Assembly (NCBI GenBank): GCA_018830645.1 | Contig: JAHJSA010000073.1 | Span: 1 to 52,514, forward strand | Direction of reading: 5' to 3' | From: Actinomycetota bacterium | GTDB lineage: Bacteria; Actinomycetota; Thermoleophilia; RBG-16-64-13 | Length of the DNA stretch: 52,514 nt | Shown here: one piece after another, positions 9,708 to 17,783 of the stretch | How the letters are laid out: each line of letters opens with the position of its first letter | Numbering within the stretch: position 1 is the first letter of the stretch | Notes under the pieces: generated by a model | Database searches by the model: none | Told to the model about the DNA's origin: nothing | What the model saw: the letters and a program-made list of their open reading frames with translations, nothing else | Translations under genes and position numbers: made by a program

Positions 9708-10352
9708 CTACTCGGGGCGCACCAAGCCGGGGCGCTTTATCGCGTTGTAGTTCTTCGGCGGCTGGATCTCGCGGAACTTGTCCAGCTCGTCGAGGGATTC
9801 GAGCCTCTTGTAGATCTGAGTCCAGACGCAGGGTTTGTCTGAGTCCACTTCGCAGGCGCCGTGATTGGTGCCGCCGCAGGGACCGTTCAGCAGGCCCTTC
9901 GGGCAGCGGGTCACCGGGCAGATGCCGCCGGTGTACTCGAGGACACATTCCCCACACGTGGAGCACTTCTCTTCGAAGTGCATGTGCCGTTGAGAGTTGC
10001 CCAGGAAGAGGCTGTCGTTGGTGGGGTACACCGGCAGATCGGTGGCCTCGACCGCGGATTGCACGCCGGCGCCGCAGCTCAACACCAGTACCGCGTCGGC
10101 TCGGGCCAGCTGCTCCTTGTGCTTGCGAAAATGGCGCTTCACGTCCAGTTCATGACACGGAGCGTATACGACGGTGGAGCCGACGGTCTTGTGGCCGCTT
10201 TCCTCGAGGATCCGGCCGAGTTCCTCGACCTCCCACTCGCCACCCGTCTGGCACTGACTCGAGCATTGCCCGCAACCCACGAGGAACAGGTTCTTGTGTT
10301 TCTCGACCATGCGGGCGATGTCTTCCACCGGCTTCTGCTTGGTGATGATCAT
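9708..10352 (-). CDS. metV: Methylenetetrahydrofolate reductase C-terminal-domain protein (MetV-like)
   Basis: A protein of 214 residues with many cysteines. GCGQCSSQCQTGGEWEVEEL near the N-terminus and CSTCGECVLEYTGGICPVTR, CPKGLLNGPCGG further on are the hallmarks of the zinc/Fe-S MetV subunit, or MTHFR_C domain, that partners MetF in acetogens and related anaerobes. It links methylene-tetrahydrofolate reduction to electron transfer in the Wood-Ljungdahl or glycine C1 pathways. No metF lies beside it. Its ATG overlaps the stop of the upstream regulator by four bases, so the two are translated together. Confidence 0.88.
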   Translation of the reverse strand: MIITKQKPVEDIARMVEKHKNLFLVGCGQCSSQCQTGGEWEVEELGRILEESGHKTVGSTVVYAPCHELDVKRHFRKHKEQLARADAVLVLSCGAGVQSAVEATDLPVYPTNDSLFLGNSQRHMHFEEKCSTCGECVLEYTGGICPVTRCPKGLLNGPCGGTNHGACEVDSDKPCVWTQIYKRLESLDELDKFREIQPPKNYNAIKRPGLVRPE

Positions 10353-11113
10353 GCGTCGTCCTCCGTTTCCGGGGCGCTCTCCGCCCGATTGTCCGGTTCC
10401 ACCACGCTTCGCTCAGCCGCTTTGAACACCAGAGTGCACACGTCGTGCGCCGTGGTCCGTCGGTTCGAATCGACCAGTTCGTAGGGCCGCCCGCCGCCCG
10501 ACAGCAACCCGGTCACGATCGCCTGGTCCAAGAGGCACACCAGCCGCGGGCGGCGGGTCGCGACTTCTCGGAACAGGCAGTTGCCCGTGTGCAACTCGAC
10601 CGTGTCGCCGTTCACCTCATACTGCAGCTGGGCGCCGGCTTCGACCAAGGGAGCGAGCCTCTCGCCCAGATCGGCATCGTCACTCACGGATGCGGCGAGC
10701 TGCCTTCCGAAGCCCGCCCCGATGTCGTGCACGATGATCTCGGCGGCGTCGCCGAAGCGTTCCAGCGTGTGAAGCAGCAGTTCCGACAGCACCTGATACT
10801 GGCGCACCGGCTCTTGCAGGTCCAGCCTCTTCTCGCTCCTGCTGTACACCTTGGGCGGTCTGCCGCCTTCGGGTTTGTGCAGGAAGTCCGTGATCAGAAG
10901 CCCGGTGTCGGTCAGTTTCTCCAAGTGCGCGCGCGCGACCGTCCTGTGCACGCCGAAGGTTGCGCCCACGTCCGCCGCGGTCACGGGGTGGTCGGTCTCG
11001 GCAACGTACTTGAAGATGGCGCGTCGCGTGGGGTCGCCGAGCGCATCGGCCAAGAGGTCCAGCTGAGAGTCCGCGGGCATGTGCAAGGAAGATATGGGCG
11101 TCTGTTTGCTCAT
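10349..11113 (-). CDS. Winged-helix (ArsR-like) transcriptional regulator with C-terminal sensor domain
   Basis: A protein of 254 residues. The N-terminal part (about 14-90) is a winged helix: LADALGDPTRRAIFKYVAET, VTAADVGATFGVHRTVARAH, and a basic wing, HKPEGGRPPKVYS. The C-terminal 150 residues resemble the ligand or cluster-binding half of related regulators (CLFREVATRRPRLVCLLDQA) and hold several possible ligands. It is transcribed with the metV-like gene and probably controls it. A TTGTGT-17-TAGAAT promoter ends only 8 bases before the ATG, so the mRNA is nearly leaderless. Confidence 0.82.
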   Translation of the reverse strand: MSKQTPISSLHMPADSQLDLLADALGDPTRRAIFKYVAETDHPVTAADVGATFGVHRTVARAHLEKLTDTGLLITDFLHKPEGGRPPKVYSRSEKRLDLQEPVRQYQVLSELLLHTLERFGDAAEIIVHDIGAGFGRQLAASVSDDADLGERLAPLVEAGAQLQYEVNGDTVELHTGNCLFREVATRRPRLVCLLDQAIVTGLLSGGGRPYELVDSNRRTTAHDVCTLVFKAAERSVVEPDNRAESAPETEDDA

Positions 11114-11121
11114 CGCCTCGG

Positions 11122-11150
11122 ATTCTAGCCGAACCAAGGGGGCTACACAA
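11122..11150 (-). promoter_or_regulatory. Sigma-70-type promoter of the regulator-metV operon
   Basis: Read on the minus strand: TTGTGT (11150-11145), a 17-base spacer and TAGAAT (11127-11122). The ATG lies 8 bases after the -10 box, so transcription should start at or next to the start codon. Confidence 0.6.
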
Positions 11151-11262
11151 GGGGTTTGGTGCATGAATACACACATAACTGCAACGGTGTGCGGCCGCGC
11201 ACGTACCTCCGTTGATGCGCGACCGCCTCGAATGGGCGAAGGGTCGCGGCGTGTCCCCGTGC

Positions 11263-11271
11263 TGGTACAAT
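11263..11271 (+). promoter_or_regulatory. Extended -10 promoter for the oxidoreductase operon
   Basis: TGGTACAAT matches the extended -10 pattern TGnTATAAT in five of six -10 positions. No clear -35 box is seen 17 bases upstream. The expected transcript would carry a leader of about 43 bases before the ATG at 11321. Confidence 0.45.
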
Positions 11272-11320
11272 GAGCGCGCTGGCGCCTCTGGATGCGAAGT
11301 GCACGGAAGGAGTACCCGGG

Positions 11321-12676
11321 ATGGCGAAATACGTGATCGTTGGTAACGGTGTTGCGGGAATGCGCGCCGCTGAGGTGGTTCGGCGCGAAGACGACACAGC
11401 TGACGTCATCATCCTCAGCGAGGAGTCCCATCCGTTCTACAGGCGTCCTCAACTCGCCGACTTCGCCTCCGGCGCGGTGGGTGAGTCGAGGTTGTGGGCG
11501 AAGCGGTCCGAGTACTACGTGAAGCAGCGTTTCGACCTTCGCCTCTCCTCCAAGGTCGTGGCTCTGGACGCGGCGGGGCGCTCTGTCACCATGGCCGACG
11601 GGGGCACGGTGCACTACGACAAGATCCTCCTCGCCACCGGCCGGCGAGTCACGGGCGGGGGCGTTGCGGGCAGCGATTCGCCGGGGGTGAACCACTTCAA
11701 GACCCTCGATGAGGCCCGAGTGATCCGCGACATGGATGGGGCGGGGAAGGCCGGTCTCGTGTACGGCGACGGACTCGTAGCCCTCGAACTCGTGCGGGCG
11801 CTCACTTCGGCCGGGTTCTCCACCACCTACTTGGTGCCTGGGGCCGCCCTGTGGCCGGAGGTGCTCGACGTTGACGCGGCGGGCATCATGGCGAGCCGCA
11901 TCGGGGCCGCCGGTGCCGAGATCGTGTTCGGCGCCCAGGTGCGTGCGGTCGACGCCGACGAGAATCGCGCTCGGGGCTTGGTGTTCGCCGGCGGTGATGT
12001 CTTGAGCGCCGACGTGGTGGGATTGTGCGCCGGATACGAGCCGGCCCTCGAGTTCCTTCCCGACGCGGGAGGGGAACTCATGCTGGGGGCGGGCTATTCC
12101 ACCCAGTGGGACGGCGTGTTCGCCGCGGGAGACGTGACCGAGTCGCGCGATAACCGATATTTCAACTGGCTCCGCTCCTGGCGCCAGGGCGAAGCTGCGG
12201 GCGCGGCCATGATGGGTCTGCCCTTCGACGAACCCTCCCGCTTGAGTACCTTGAACATGGCCCCCCTCGGGCTCAGTCTCGTGGCGATAGGACAAACGAC
12301 GGTTGCGTACCGCTCCGGCTTCACCGAGATGCGGGGCGACTACCCATACGGTGAGGTGTACAAGAAACTGGTGTTCGCCGCCGACGAGACGCTCGTGGGC
12401 ACGCTTCTTCTGGGCAACATCGCCGAAGCGGGGGCGCTCGAGGAGGCCATCCGGGGCGGGGTCAAGAAGGCCGACCTGCCCGCAGGTCTGCTTCATCAGA
12501 TGTTCGACGTGACCTACCGGGTCATGGCGCGAGGCGTACAGTGCCCCATCTGCAAGCACGAGATCCAATTGGGGAGCGACGCGGCGGCGGGCGACTTGGT
12601 CACCTGTCCGATATGCGGCAGCGACCTTCGCCTCGTCGATGGCGCCGCCGGGTTCAGCGCTCGAGTGAGCGGATAG
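11321..12676 (+). CDS. FAD/NAD(P)-dependent oxidoreductase with C-terminal zinc-ribbon (NADH:rubredoxin reductase-like)
   Basis: A protein of 451 residues from the ATG at 11321, which follows GGAAGGAG. It has an FAD-binding Rossmann fold (YVIVGNGVAGMRAAEVV), the HPFYRRPQL active-site region, a second dinucleotide fold (about 145-240, GLVYGDGLVALELVRALTSA) and the flavin motif GVFAAGDVTE. This layout is that of NADH:rubredoxin/nitrite-reductase-like enzymes. Unusually, the C-terminus adds a two-knuckle metal ribbon, CPICKHEI...CPICGSDL. It probably feeds electrons to rubrerythrin, FprA or the neighbouring flavoprotein. A further TTG-started flavoprotein gene follows 8 bases later. Confidence 0.9.
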   Translation: MAKYVIVGNGVAGMRAAEVVRREDDTADVIILSEESHPFYRRPQLADFASGAVGESRLWAKRSEYYVKQRFDLRLSSKVVALDAAGRSVTMADGGTVHYDKILLATGRRVTGGGVAGSDSPGVNHFKTLDEARVIRDMDGAGKAGLVYGDGLVALELVRALTSAGFSTTYLVPGAALWPEVLDVDAAGIMASRIGAAGAEIVFGAQVRAVDADENRARGLVFAGGDVLSADVVGLCAGYEPALEFLPDAGGELMLGAGYSTQWDGVFAAGDVTESRDNRYFNWLRSWRQGEAAGAAMMGLPFDEPSRLSTLNMAPLGLSLVAIGQTTVAYRSGFTEMRGDYPYGEVYKKLVFAADETLVGTLLLGNIAEAGALEEAIRGGVKKADLPAGLLHQMFDVTYRVMARGVQCPICKHEIQLGSDAAAGDLVTCPICGSDLRLVDGAAGFSARVSG

Positions 12677-12684
12677 GGGGAGCT

Positions 12685-13269
12685 TTGAGCGTCACGGTGC
12701 TCGGGTTGGCGGGGAGTCCGCGGAGGAAGGGGAACACCGAGACCCTTCTCGATTGGACCCTCGACGCGGCGGCGGATGTCGGCGCCGACGTGGTGAAGTA
12801 CCGCCTCCGGGAACTCGACATCGGCTGCTGCATCGCCTGCGATGGCTGCGCCGAAGGCGGTGAGTGCATCGTCGCCGACGGCATGGACAAGCTCTACCCG
12901 CTTCTTCGGGAGGCCGACAGTATCGTGTTGGCCGCTCCCATATTCTCCATGGGCATGTCCGCTCAGGCGAAGGCGATGGTCGATCGCTGCCAGCCGTTCT
13001 GGGCCATGAAGTACCTGCTCAAGCAGCCGTTGAGACCGGATGGGGCTCCTGAGCGGCGGGGCGCCTTCCTTTCGTGCGCCGGCACCCGGTTCAGCACCGT
13101 CTTCGACGGCGCGCGCCAAGTGGCCAACTACTTTTGGCACGTGCTCGAGATCCAGCCTATCGGTGATCTGCTCTGCCCGGGCGTCGACGCCAAGGGCGAG
13201 ATCGAAGACTATCCCTCTGCCCGCACGGTCGCCGAGGATATCGGCCGGCGACTTGGCGAGCTGCGGTAG
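12685..13269 (+). CDS. Iron-sulfur flavoprotein / NADPH-dependent FMN reductase family
   Basis: A protein of 194 residues. The FMN phosphate loop LGLAGSPRRKGNTETLLDW is at the N-terminus. A compact cysteine cluster, C-I-A-C-D-G-C-A-E-G-G-E-C, matches the C-x2-C-x2-C-x4-7-C motif that binds a 4Fe-4S cluster in Isf proteins. PIFSMGMSAQAKAMVDR is the second flavin loop. Isf proteins transfer electrons in anaerobes, often to O2 or peroxide. The TTG start at 12685 is chosen because GGGGGAG precedes it and the Rossmann strand begins at once. Confidence 0.88.
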   Translation: MSVTVLGLAGSPRRKGNTETLLDWTLDAAADVGADVVKYRLRELDIGCCIACDGCAEGGECIVADGMDKLYPLLREADSIVLAAPIFSMGMSAQAKAMVDRCQPFWAMKYLLKQPLRPDGAPERRGAFLSCAGTRFSTVFDGARQVANYFWHVLEIQPIGDLLCPGVDAKGEIEDYPSARTVAEDIGRRLGELR

Positions 13270-13287
13270 CGTGGGTCCCCGGGCGGC

Positions 13288-13998
13288 GTGACCCGCTTCA
13301 TGGACCGCCCCGTTCACATCCTGGTCGTCGACGACGACGATAGCGTCCGCCGGCTGGTGGCCGCCTATCTCGAAGGCGAAGGCTACCTCGTGACGCAGGC
13401 CGCGGACGGGAACGCCGCGCTTCGCGCTGTCGCCGCCGACCCACCCGACCTTCTGGTTCTCGACCTCATGCTTCCTGGTGTCGGGGGCCTGCAGGTGGCC
13501 AGACGCCTCAAGGAGTCGGCCGGGGTGCCCGTGGTCATGCTCACGGCGCGCGGCGAGGAAGACGACGTATTGCGCGGGTTCGACGCCGGAGCGGACGACT
13601 ATCTGGTGAAGCCGTTCAGTCCCAAGGTCCTCGTGGCCCGGGTGCGGGCGGTGCTCCGGCGGGCCGGCCTCGACGAGGGCGAACCCGCGGCACCCATCGA
13701 GTTCCCGGGGTTGACCATCGACGAGAGGAGTCGCGAGGTCTTCGTGGACGGCGGTGTGGTCGAGCTGACGGCCATCGAGTTCGATCTTCTCCGTGCCCTG
13801 GTGGAGCATCCCGGATGGGTGTATTCGCGGGAACAGCTGTTGGAGCGGGTGTGGGGCTACGACTACCTGGGTGACTCCCGTGTGGTCGACGTGCACGTCG
13901 CGAATCTGCGTAAGAAGATCGGCGACGATCCCACGAGCCCGCGATTCGTCAGAACCGTGAGAGGGGTGGGGTACAAGTTCCAGGTGGCAGCCGGATGA
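13288..13998 (+). CDS. OmpR-family response regulator
   Basis: A protein of 236 residues. The receiver domain (about 8-120) has the acidic pocket VVDDDDSV, phosphorylatable Asp in LLVLDLMLPG, the switch Thr in VVMLTARGE, and K in YLVKPF. The winged-helix DNA-binding domain (about 140-232) carries ELTAIEFDLL and VVDVHVANLRKKIGDD. It overlaps the histidine kinase gene by four bases. GTG at 13288 or ATG at 13300 could be the start; neither has a strong ribosome site. Confidence 0.95.
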   Translation: MTRFMDRPVHILVVDDDDSVRRLVAAYLEGEGYLVTQAADGNAALRAVAADPPDLLVLDLMLPGVGGLQVARRLKESAGVPVVMLTARGEEDDVLRGFDAGADDYLVKPFSPKVLVARVRAVLRRAGLDEGEPAAPIEFPGLTIDERSREVFVDGGVVELTAIEFDLLRALVEHPGWVYSREQLLERVWGYDYLGDSRVVDVHVANLRKKIGDDPTSPRFVRTVRGVGYKFQVAAG

Positions 13999-15179
13999 AG
14001 CTCCGCTGGAAGCTCTTTCTCGCATTCCTTGCGGTGATCGCGGTTGTCATCGCGGTGGTCGCCGTGCTGGTGCGCCGCGTCTCGGTGGGCGCTGTCTCGT
14101 CGCACATGGACGGCATGATGACCGGCGGCGGCATGATGGGCGGCATGATGACCGACCTGGAACAGGCCGTGTCCGTGGGGGTGACCGAGGCCCTCCTCGT
14201 GGGCGCCCTGGCCGGCTTGGTCGTGGCAGCGGTGGTCAGCTACGTCGTGTCGGGGTACTTCATCCGCACGATCGGCGTAATGGCCGGGGCGGCGCGGCGT
14301 ATCGCCGACGGTGAGTACGGGCAGAGGGTCTCCCACTCCGCCGACGACGAGATCGGCGAGTTCGCCGACGCGTTCAACGAGATGGCTGCGCAACTCGATG
14401 ACACTGAGAGGGTGCGACGCGAGTTGTTGGCCACGATCTCCCATGAGTTGCGGACCCCGCTCACCAGCATCCAGGGATACATGGAAGGTCTGATGGACGG
14501 CGTGGTGCCCGAGGAGCCCGAGACGTATCAACTGGTGCACCGGGAGGCGGCGCGGCTCTCTCGACTGGTGGCCGATCTCGAGCGGGTGTCACGCGTGGAG
14601 GCCGGCGCGGAGCGCATCGTGCTTGAGGTGGTGAACGTAGCCAAGATCCTCACCGAAGTGGCCGATCGCTTGAGGCCGCAGTTCGAACAGAAGCCGCTCG
14701 CGCTCGCGATCGAAGTGGCGGGTGGCACGCCCCCCGTGCTCGCCGACGACGACAAGCTGGTGCAGTCGCTGATGAACGTCGCGGTGAACGCCTTCAAGTT
14801 CACGCCGCCGGGAGGTCGGGTGGTCTTTCGCGGATCGACCGTCCAACCAGGCTCGCTCACGTGCCCTCCGATACCCGAGCGGGCGGTCCGAGCGCTCGCC
14901 GCCTCCGGAACACCGATGGTGCTGTTACAGGTGCAGGACGACGGCATCGGCATCCCCGAGGAAGACCTCCCGCATGTGTTCGAGCGCTTCTATCGCGTGG
15001 ACAAGTCGCGCTCCTCAGCGGGCGGGGGGCTCGGCATCGGGTTGGCCGTGACTCGTGGGCTGATCGAACAGATGGGGGGCGTCGTCTGGGTGATGAGTGG
15101 CTCGGCGCTCGAGGCCGACCCGGGGATGGCGCCGGGGACCACGGTGTCGATCCTCCTGCCGTCCGCACAGCCGGCCTGA
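13995..15179 (+). CDS. Sensor histidine kinase with Met-rich extracytoplasmic loop
   Basis: A protein of 394 residues. Two membrane helices (about 7-27 and 64-88) bracket a very short outside loop containing HMDGMMTGGGMMGGMM, with eight methionines and a histidine. This looks like a soft-metal (Cu+/Ag+) binding sequence. A HAMP domain, the HisKA box ATISHELRTPLTSIQGYMEG and HATPase motifs (NVAVNAFKFTPPGG, DDGIGIPEEDLPHVFERFYR, GGGLGIGLA) follow. It is translated with the response regulator upstream. Metal sensing is inference; no metal transporter gene is adjacent. Confidence 0.92.
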   Translation: MKLRWKLFLAFLAVIAVVIAVVAVLVRRVSVGAVSSHMDGMMTGGGMMGGMMTDLEQAVSVGVTEALLVGALAGLVVAAVVSYVVSGYFIRTIGVMAGAARRIADGEYGQRVSHSADDEIGEFADAFNEMAAQLDDTERVRRELLATISHELRTPLTSIQGYMEGLMDGVVPEEPETYQLVHREAARLSRLVADLERVSRVEAGAERIVLEVVNVAKILTEVADRLRPQFEQKPLALAIEVAGGTPPVLADDDKLVQSLMNVAVNAFKFTPPGGRVVFRGSTVQPGSLTCPPIPERAVRALAASGTPMVLLQVQDDGIGIPEEDLPHVFERFYRVDKSRSSAGGGLGIGLAVTRGLIEQMGGVVWVMSGSALEADPGMAPGTTVSILLPSAQPA

Positions 15180-15202
15180 GCGTCGGACCGCAGGGGTCAG
15201 AC

Positions 15203-15958
15203 TCAGGCCGGAAGGGTGGCCGCTCGCCGGCTGCGGCGTCCGTGTGGGCACACCGCCACGCACACGCCGCAAATGGTGACCCCGCTCACGGCCTTAGCGG
15301 CCTCACGGTAGTCGGCACAGGCCTGCACGTCCATGCGCGCCGACCTGGGCTCGGCGGGATCGAACGCCTTGCCGCTGAACGCCCCCGCCGGACACGCCTC
15401 CACGCACTCGGTGCACGAGCCGCAGTCGCGATCGAGTGGCGCGTCGGTGGCGAGCGGCGCGTCGGTGAGTACCGTCACCAGTCGCAGCCGTGGACCCACC
15501 TTGGGGGCTACGAGCAGACAGCTGCGGCCGATCCAGCCCAGTCCGGCCAGGTTTGCGGCCAACTTGTGCGAGAGCGCACCCGAGAACCCGTCCGCATCGA
15601 CCGGGAGGGATGCAGGCACGGGGACCGCGGCGTGACCTTCTTCTTGGATCGCGCGGGCAACGTGGAGGGCCATCTCGTCGAGATAGTCGTTCACGGAGCT
15701 GTAGATGTGGAACGAGTAGGTGCGCGCCACTGCGGGTGACCTGTGGTGGCGCGGTAGCTGGTCGACGATCGCGTCCTGCAGGCGGAACGCGAGGGATACG
15801 GCCCGCGGGAAGGCGGCCAGCCAGCTTCCTCCGTGTTCCCGCACGGCGGCCTGGACCGCGGGAGCGGTCATATCGGCCACCCCGACCCGGTACGTGCCAA
15901 GGTGCTCACCGATACGGCGCAGACGCTCGTCGAGCGCCGCGGGAGTGCCGGCGCTCAT
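15203..15958 (-). CDS. 4Fe-4S double-cluster protein, epoxyqueuosine reductase (QueG)-like
   Basis: A protein of 251 residues. The C-terminal part has two ferredoxin-type clusters, [20 protein letters not shown] and [15 protein letters not shown]. The central part [20 protein letters not shown] and [13 protein letters not shown] resembles the B12-binding core of QueG/reductive dehalogenase-type proteins. It is shorter than true QueG (about 310-380), so it is better called QueG-like than queG. The ATG at 15958 overlaps the dcd stop by four bases. A longer frame upstream of this ATG is only the antisense shadow of dcd. Confidence 0.78.
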   Translation of the reverse strand: MSAGTPAALDERLRRIGEHLGTYRVGVADMTAPAVQAAVREHGGSWLAAFPRAVSLAFRLQDAIVDQLPRHHRSPAVARTYSFHIYSSVNDYLDEMALHVARAIQEEGHAAVPVPASLPVDADGFSGALSHKLAANLAGLGWIGRSCLLVAPKVGPRLRLVTVLTDAPLATDAPLDRDCGSCTECVEACPAGAFSGKAFDPAEPRSARMDVQACADYREAAKAVSGVTICGVCVAVCPHGRRSRRAATLPA

Positions 15959-16572
15959 CGTACGCCACCGTCCTGTGCCTGCTCGCCCGGCGTCTGGCCG
16001 CGCGGCACCTGCTCGAAATGCTGCCACATGCGCGACTCTGTGGGTCCGGCCTGCCCTTGGTAGCGGTTCGACGTTCCGTCGCTTCCGTACGGCTTGCCCG
16101 CCGGCGAGGAGAGTTCGGCGAAGGAGAGCTGGCCTATGGGCATGCCCGGATACACACGGATCGGCAGGTTGGCCACGTTGGACAGCTCGAGCGTGATGTG
16201 TCCCGAGAACCCCGGATCTATCCAGCCGGCCGTGGCGTGACACATGAGGCCGAGTCGCCCGAGCGAGCTCTTCCCTTCCAGACGGGCCACGTGGGCGGAT
16301 CCCAGGGTGACGCGTTCGACGGTCGACCCGAGTACGAACTCACCGGGGTGGAGCACGAACGCCGACCCGGCGGCCACCTCGACCAATTCCGTGAGTCCCT
16401 CCTGGTTTTCGCGGGGATCGATGCACGAGTAGAGGTGGTTAGAGAAGATGCGGAAGCGGGCATCAAGCCGTATGTCGACACTGGCAGGCTGTAGCATCGC
16501 GTCATCGAACGGCTCGAGCCCGATGTGTCCGGCTTCGAGAGCCGCGAGTATGTCGATATCGGAGAGAATCAG
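15955..16572 (-). CDS. dcd: dCTP deaminase (CTG start)
   Basis: A protein of 205 residues if started at CTG 16572: (M)[20 protein letters not shown] matches the conserved Dcd N-terminus. The catalytic core is [33 protein letters not shown], with GQLSF near the C-terminus. It deaminates dCTP to dUTP; actinobacterial relatives also cleave dUTP. A Shine-Dalgarno GGGAGGA lies 9 bases upstream of CTG. There is no ATG, GTG or TTG between the in-frame TAG upstream and this point. The next ATG, at 16497, would delete the first 25 conserved residues. Confidence 0.93.
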   Translation of the reverse strand: MILSDIDILAALEAGHIGLEPFDDAMLQPASVDIRLDARFRIFSNHLYSCIDPRENQEGLTELVEVAAGSAFVLHPGEFVLGSTVERVTLGSAHVARLEGKSSLGRLGLMCHATAGWIDPGFSGHITLELSNVANLPIRVYPGMPIGQLSFAELSSPAGKPYGSDGTSNRYQGQAGPTESRMWQHFEQVPRGQTPGEQAQDGGVR

Positions 16573-16731
16573 GAGCTGACGTCCTCCCGGTCTTAGACTG
16601 TTCGCTCTTGAGTTGTTCGTTCTTGGATTCTACCCCGGCGCGGGGAGTGGCGGTAGGTGGTCGCAGGTGGCGGCTGCTATGCTGCGAACCACGCTTTCGG
16701 GCGTTGCGGCAGCGAGAGAAGGGAGAGGGCG

Positions 16732-16929
16732 GTGACCGACACCCTCAAGACCTGCGTGAATTGCGAGCGGCCCCTTGCCGACAGGGTGGAGGAGGAGGAG
16801 CGCACGGGCATGGGAGCCAGTCGCTCCACAGGGCAGTGTGCCACGTACCGAGTATGGTTCTGCGTGAACCCGGAGTGCGTCATGCTCAATACCGATCTGT
16901 ATCGCGAACAGATCGCCGATCAGACCTGA
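16732..16929 (+). CDS. Small zinc-ribbon-like protein, unknown function
   Basis: Sixty-five residues from a GTG preceded by GGGAGAGGG. It carries CVNCERPLADRVEEEERTG and, near the end, QCATYRVWFCVNPECVMLN. Two C-x2-C/C-x4-C pairs suggest one zinc site. No family is recognised. The PspC gene lies 113 bases downstream on the same strand. The coding start, ribosome site and spaced cysteines support it as a real gene. Confidence 0.6.
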   Translation: MTDTLKTCVNCERPLADRVEEEERTGMGASRSTGQCATYRVWFCVNPECVMLNTDLYREQIADQT

Positions 16930-17042
16930 CGGACGGGCGGGGGCCCGGAACTCCGCGGCGCGAGAGGGTCCGTTCCTCATCCTACCGAAGGTGGAAGGGG
17001 CTGGATCATGGTGGACAGCAACGAGAATCGGAGGTCAGGATC

Positions 17043-17255
17043 ATGAGCCGCAACAAGCTCTTCCGCTCTCGCGACGAGAAGATGCTGGGTGGCGTGTGCG
17101 GAGGTCTCGCCGTCTACCTCGATCTGGACGTGACGCTCATCCGGGTGCTGTGGGTGCTGGCCACGCTCCTGGGCGGTAGCGGCTTGATCGCCTACCTCGT
17201 CCTGTGGATCATCATCCCTCGGCAACCAACGGCTGGTGTACCTCCACGTGCATGA
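17043..17255 (+). CDS. PspC-domain membrane protein
   Basis: Seventy residues. The PspC signature (FRSRDEKMLGGVCGGLAVYL) is followed by DLDVTLIRVLWVLATLL and one strongly hydrophobic helix ending in LVLWIIIPRQ. PspC proteins sit in the cytoplasmic membrane and sense envelope stress. The 3' end overlaps the convergent GyrI-like gene by 44 bases. Confidence 0.92.
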   Translation: MSRNKLFRSRDEKMLGGVCGGLAVYLDLDVTLIRVLWVLATLLGGSGLIAYLVLWIIIPRQPTAGVPPRA

Positions 17256-17775
17256 GTCCACTGCCGAGGGTGCCAGGTTCCGCGAGATAGAGTTCGCGGG
17301 GTGCGCCCGCGGGTAAGTGGTCGGAGGCGGCCAACCACTCGCGAAGGTGCTCGTAGGCGGCCGGAGAATCGGCCGAAGGCCCCCGATACTCGACCGCGGC
17401 CACCAGTGAAGCCGGGAACGTGCGCACCGAGACGACGTCCCGCTCGAGCGGTGCCGTGGTTCGGTCGGCCTCGGCCGCCGGTGCGGCATGGGGCGGGCCC
17501 GCGCCCCCGTGCGCCCGCGCAACACTCTGCGCGTGCTCACCGGAGACGGGGTAGCACAAAGTGAATCTGCAATCCTCAGCGGGGGTCTCGCCGGGATCGT
17601 CGTAGAATATCCCTATCAGTCTGCCCACGGGGTTCACGCCCAGCTCGACCAGGTGGTCCTTGAGTCGGGCCAGGGGGCCGGACAGCTTCCAGTAGGGGCC
17701 CCGGGTGTCGAGAGCGACCGCGTCGAACGGCCCCGTCGTCAGCAGCCGCACCGGACCCATGATGGGACTCTCCAC
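17212..17775 (-). CDS. GyrI-like small-molecule-binding domain protein
   Basis: A protein of 187 residues from GTG 17775. The GyrI/AraC effector fold is seen in tandem half-motifs: VALDTRGPYWKLSGPLARLK, VGRLIGIFYDDPGETPAEDC, and VAAVEYRGPSADSPAAYEHL. It has no DNA-binding domain. The start lies 8 bases after the cbiO stop, so it is the last gene of the metal-transport operon. Such solitary domains bind small hydrophobic ligands; the link to metal uptake is unclear. An ATG at 17760 is an alternative start. Confidence 0.8.
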   Translation of the reverse strand: MESPIMGPVRLLTTGPFDAVALDTRGPYWKLSGPLARLKDHLVELGVNPVGRLIGIFYDDPGETPAEDCRFTLCYPVSGEHAQSVARAHGGAGPPHAAPAAEADRTTAPLERDVVSVRTFPASLVAAVEYRGPSADSPAAYEHLREWLAASDHLPAGAPRELYLAEPGTLGSGLMHVEVHQPLVAEG

Positions 17776-17783
17776 GTGCGCGC

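Noticed and set aside
10349-12568. Single open frame of 739 codons on the minus strand
   Set aside because: Only the last 254 codons are the winged-helix regulator. The rest is antisense to the FAD oxidoreductase and crosses two promoters.
15203-16243. Longer N-terminus for the QueG-like protein
   Set aside because: The extra residues lie inside dcd in another frame. ATG 15958 overlaps the dcd stop by four bases, as elsewhere in this genome.
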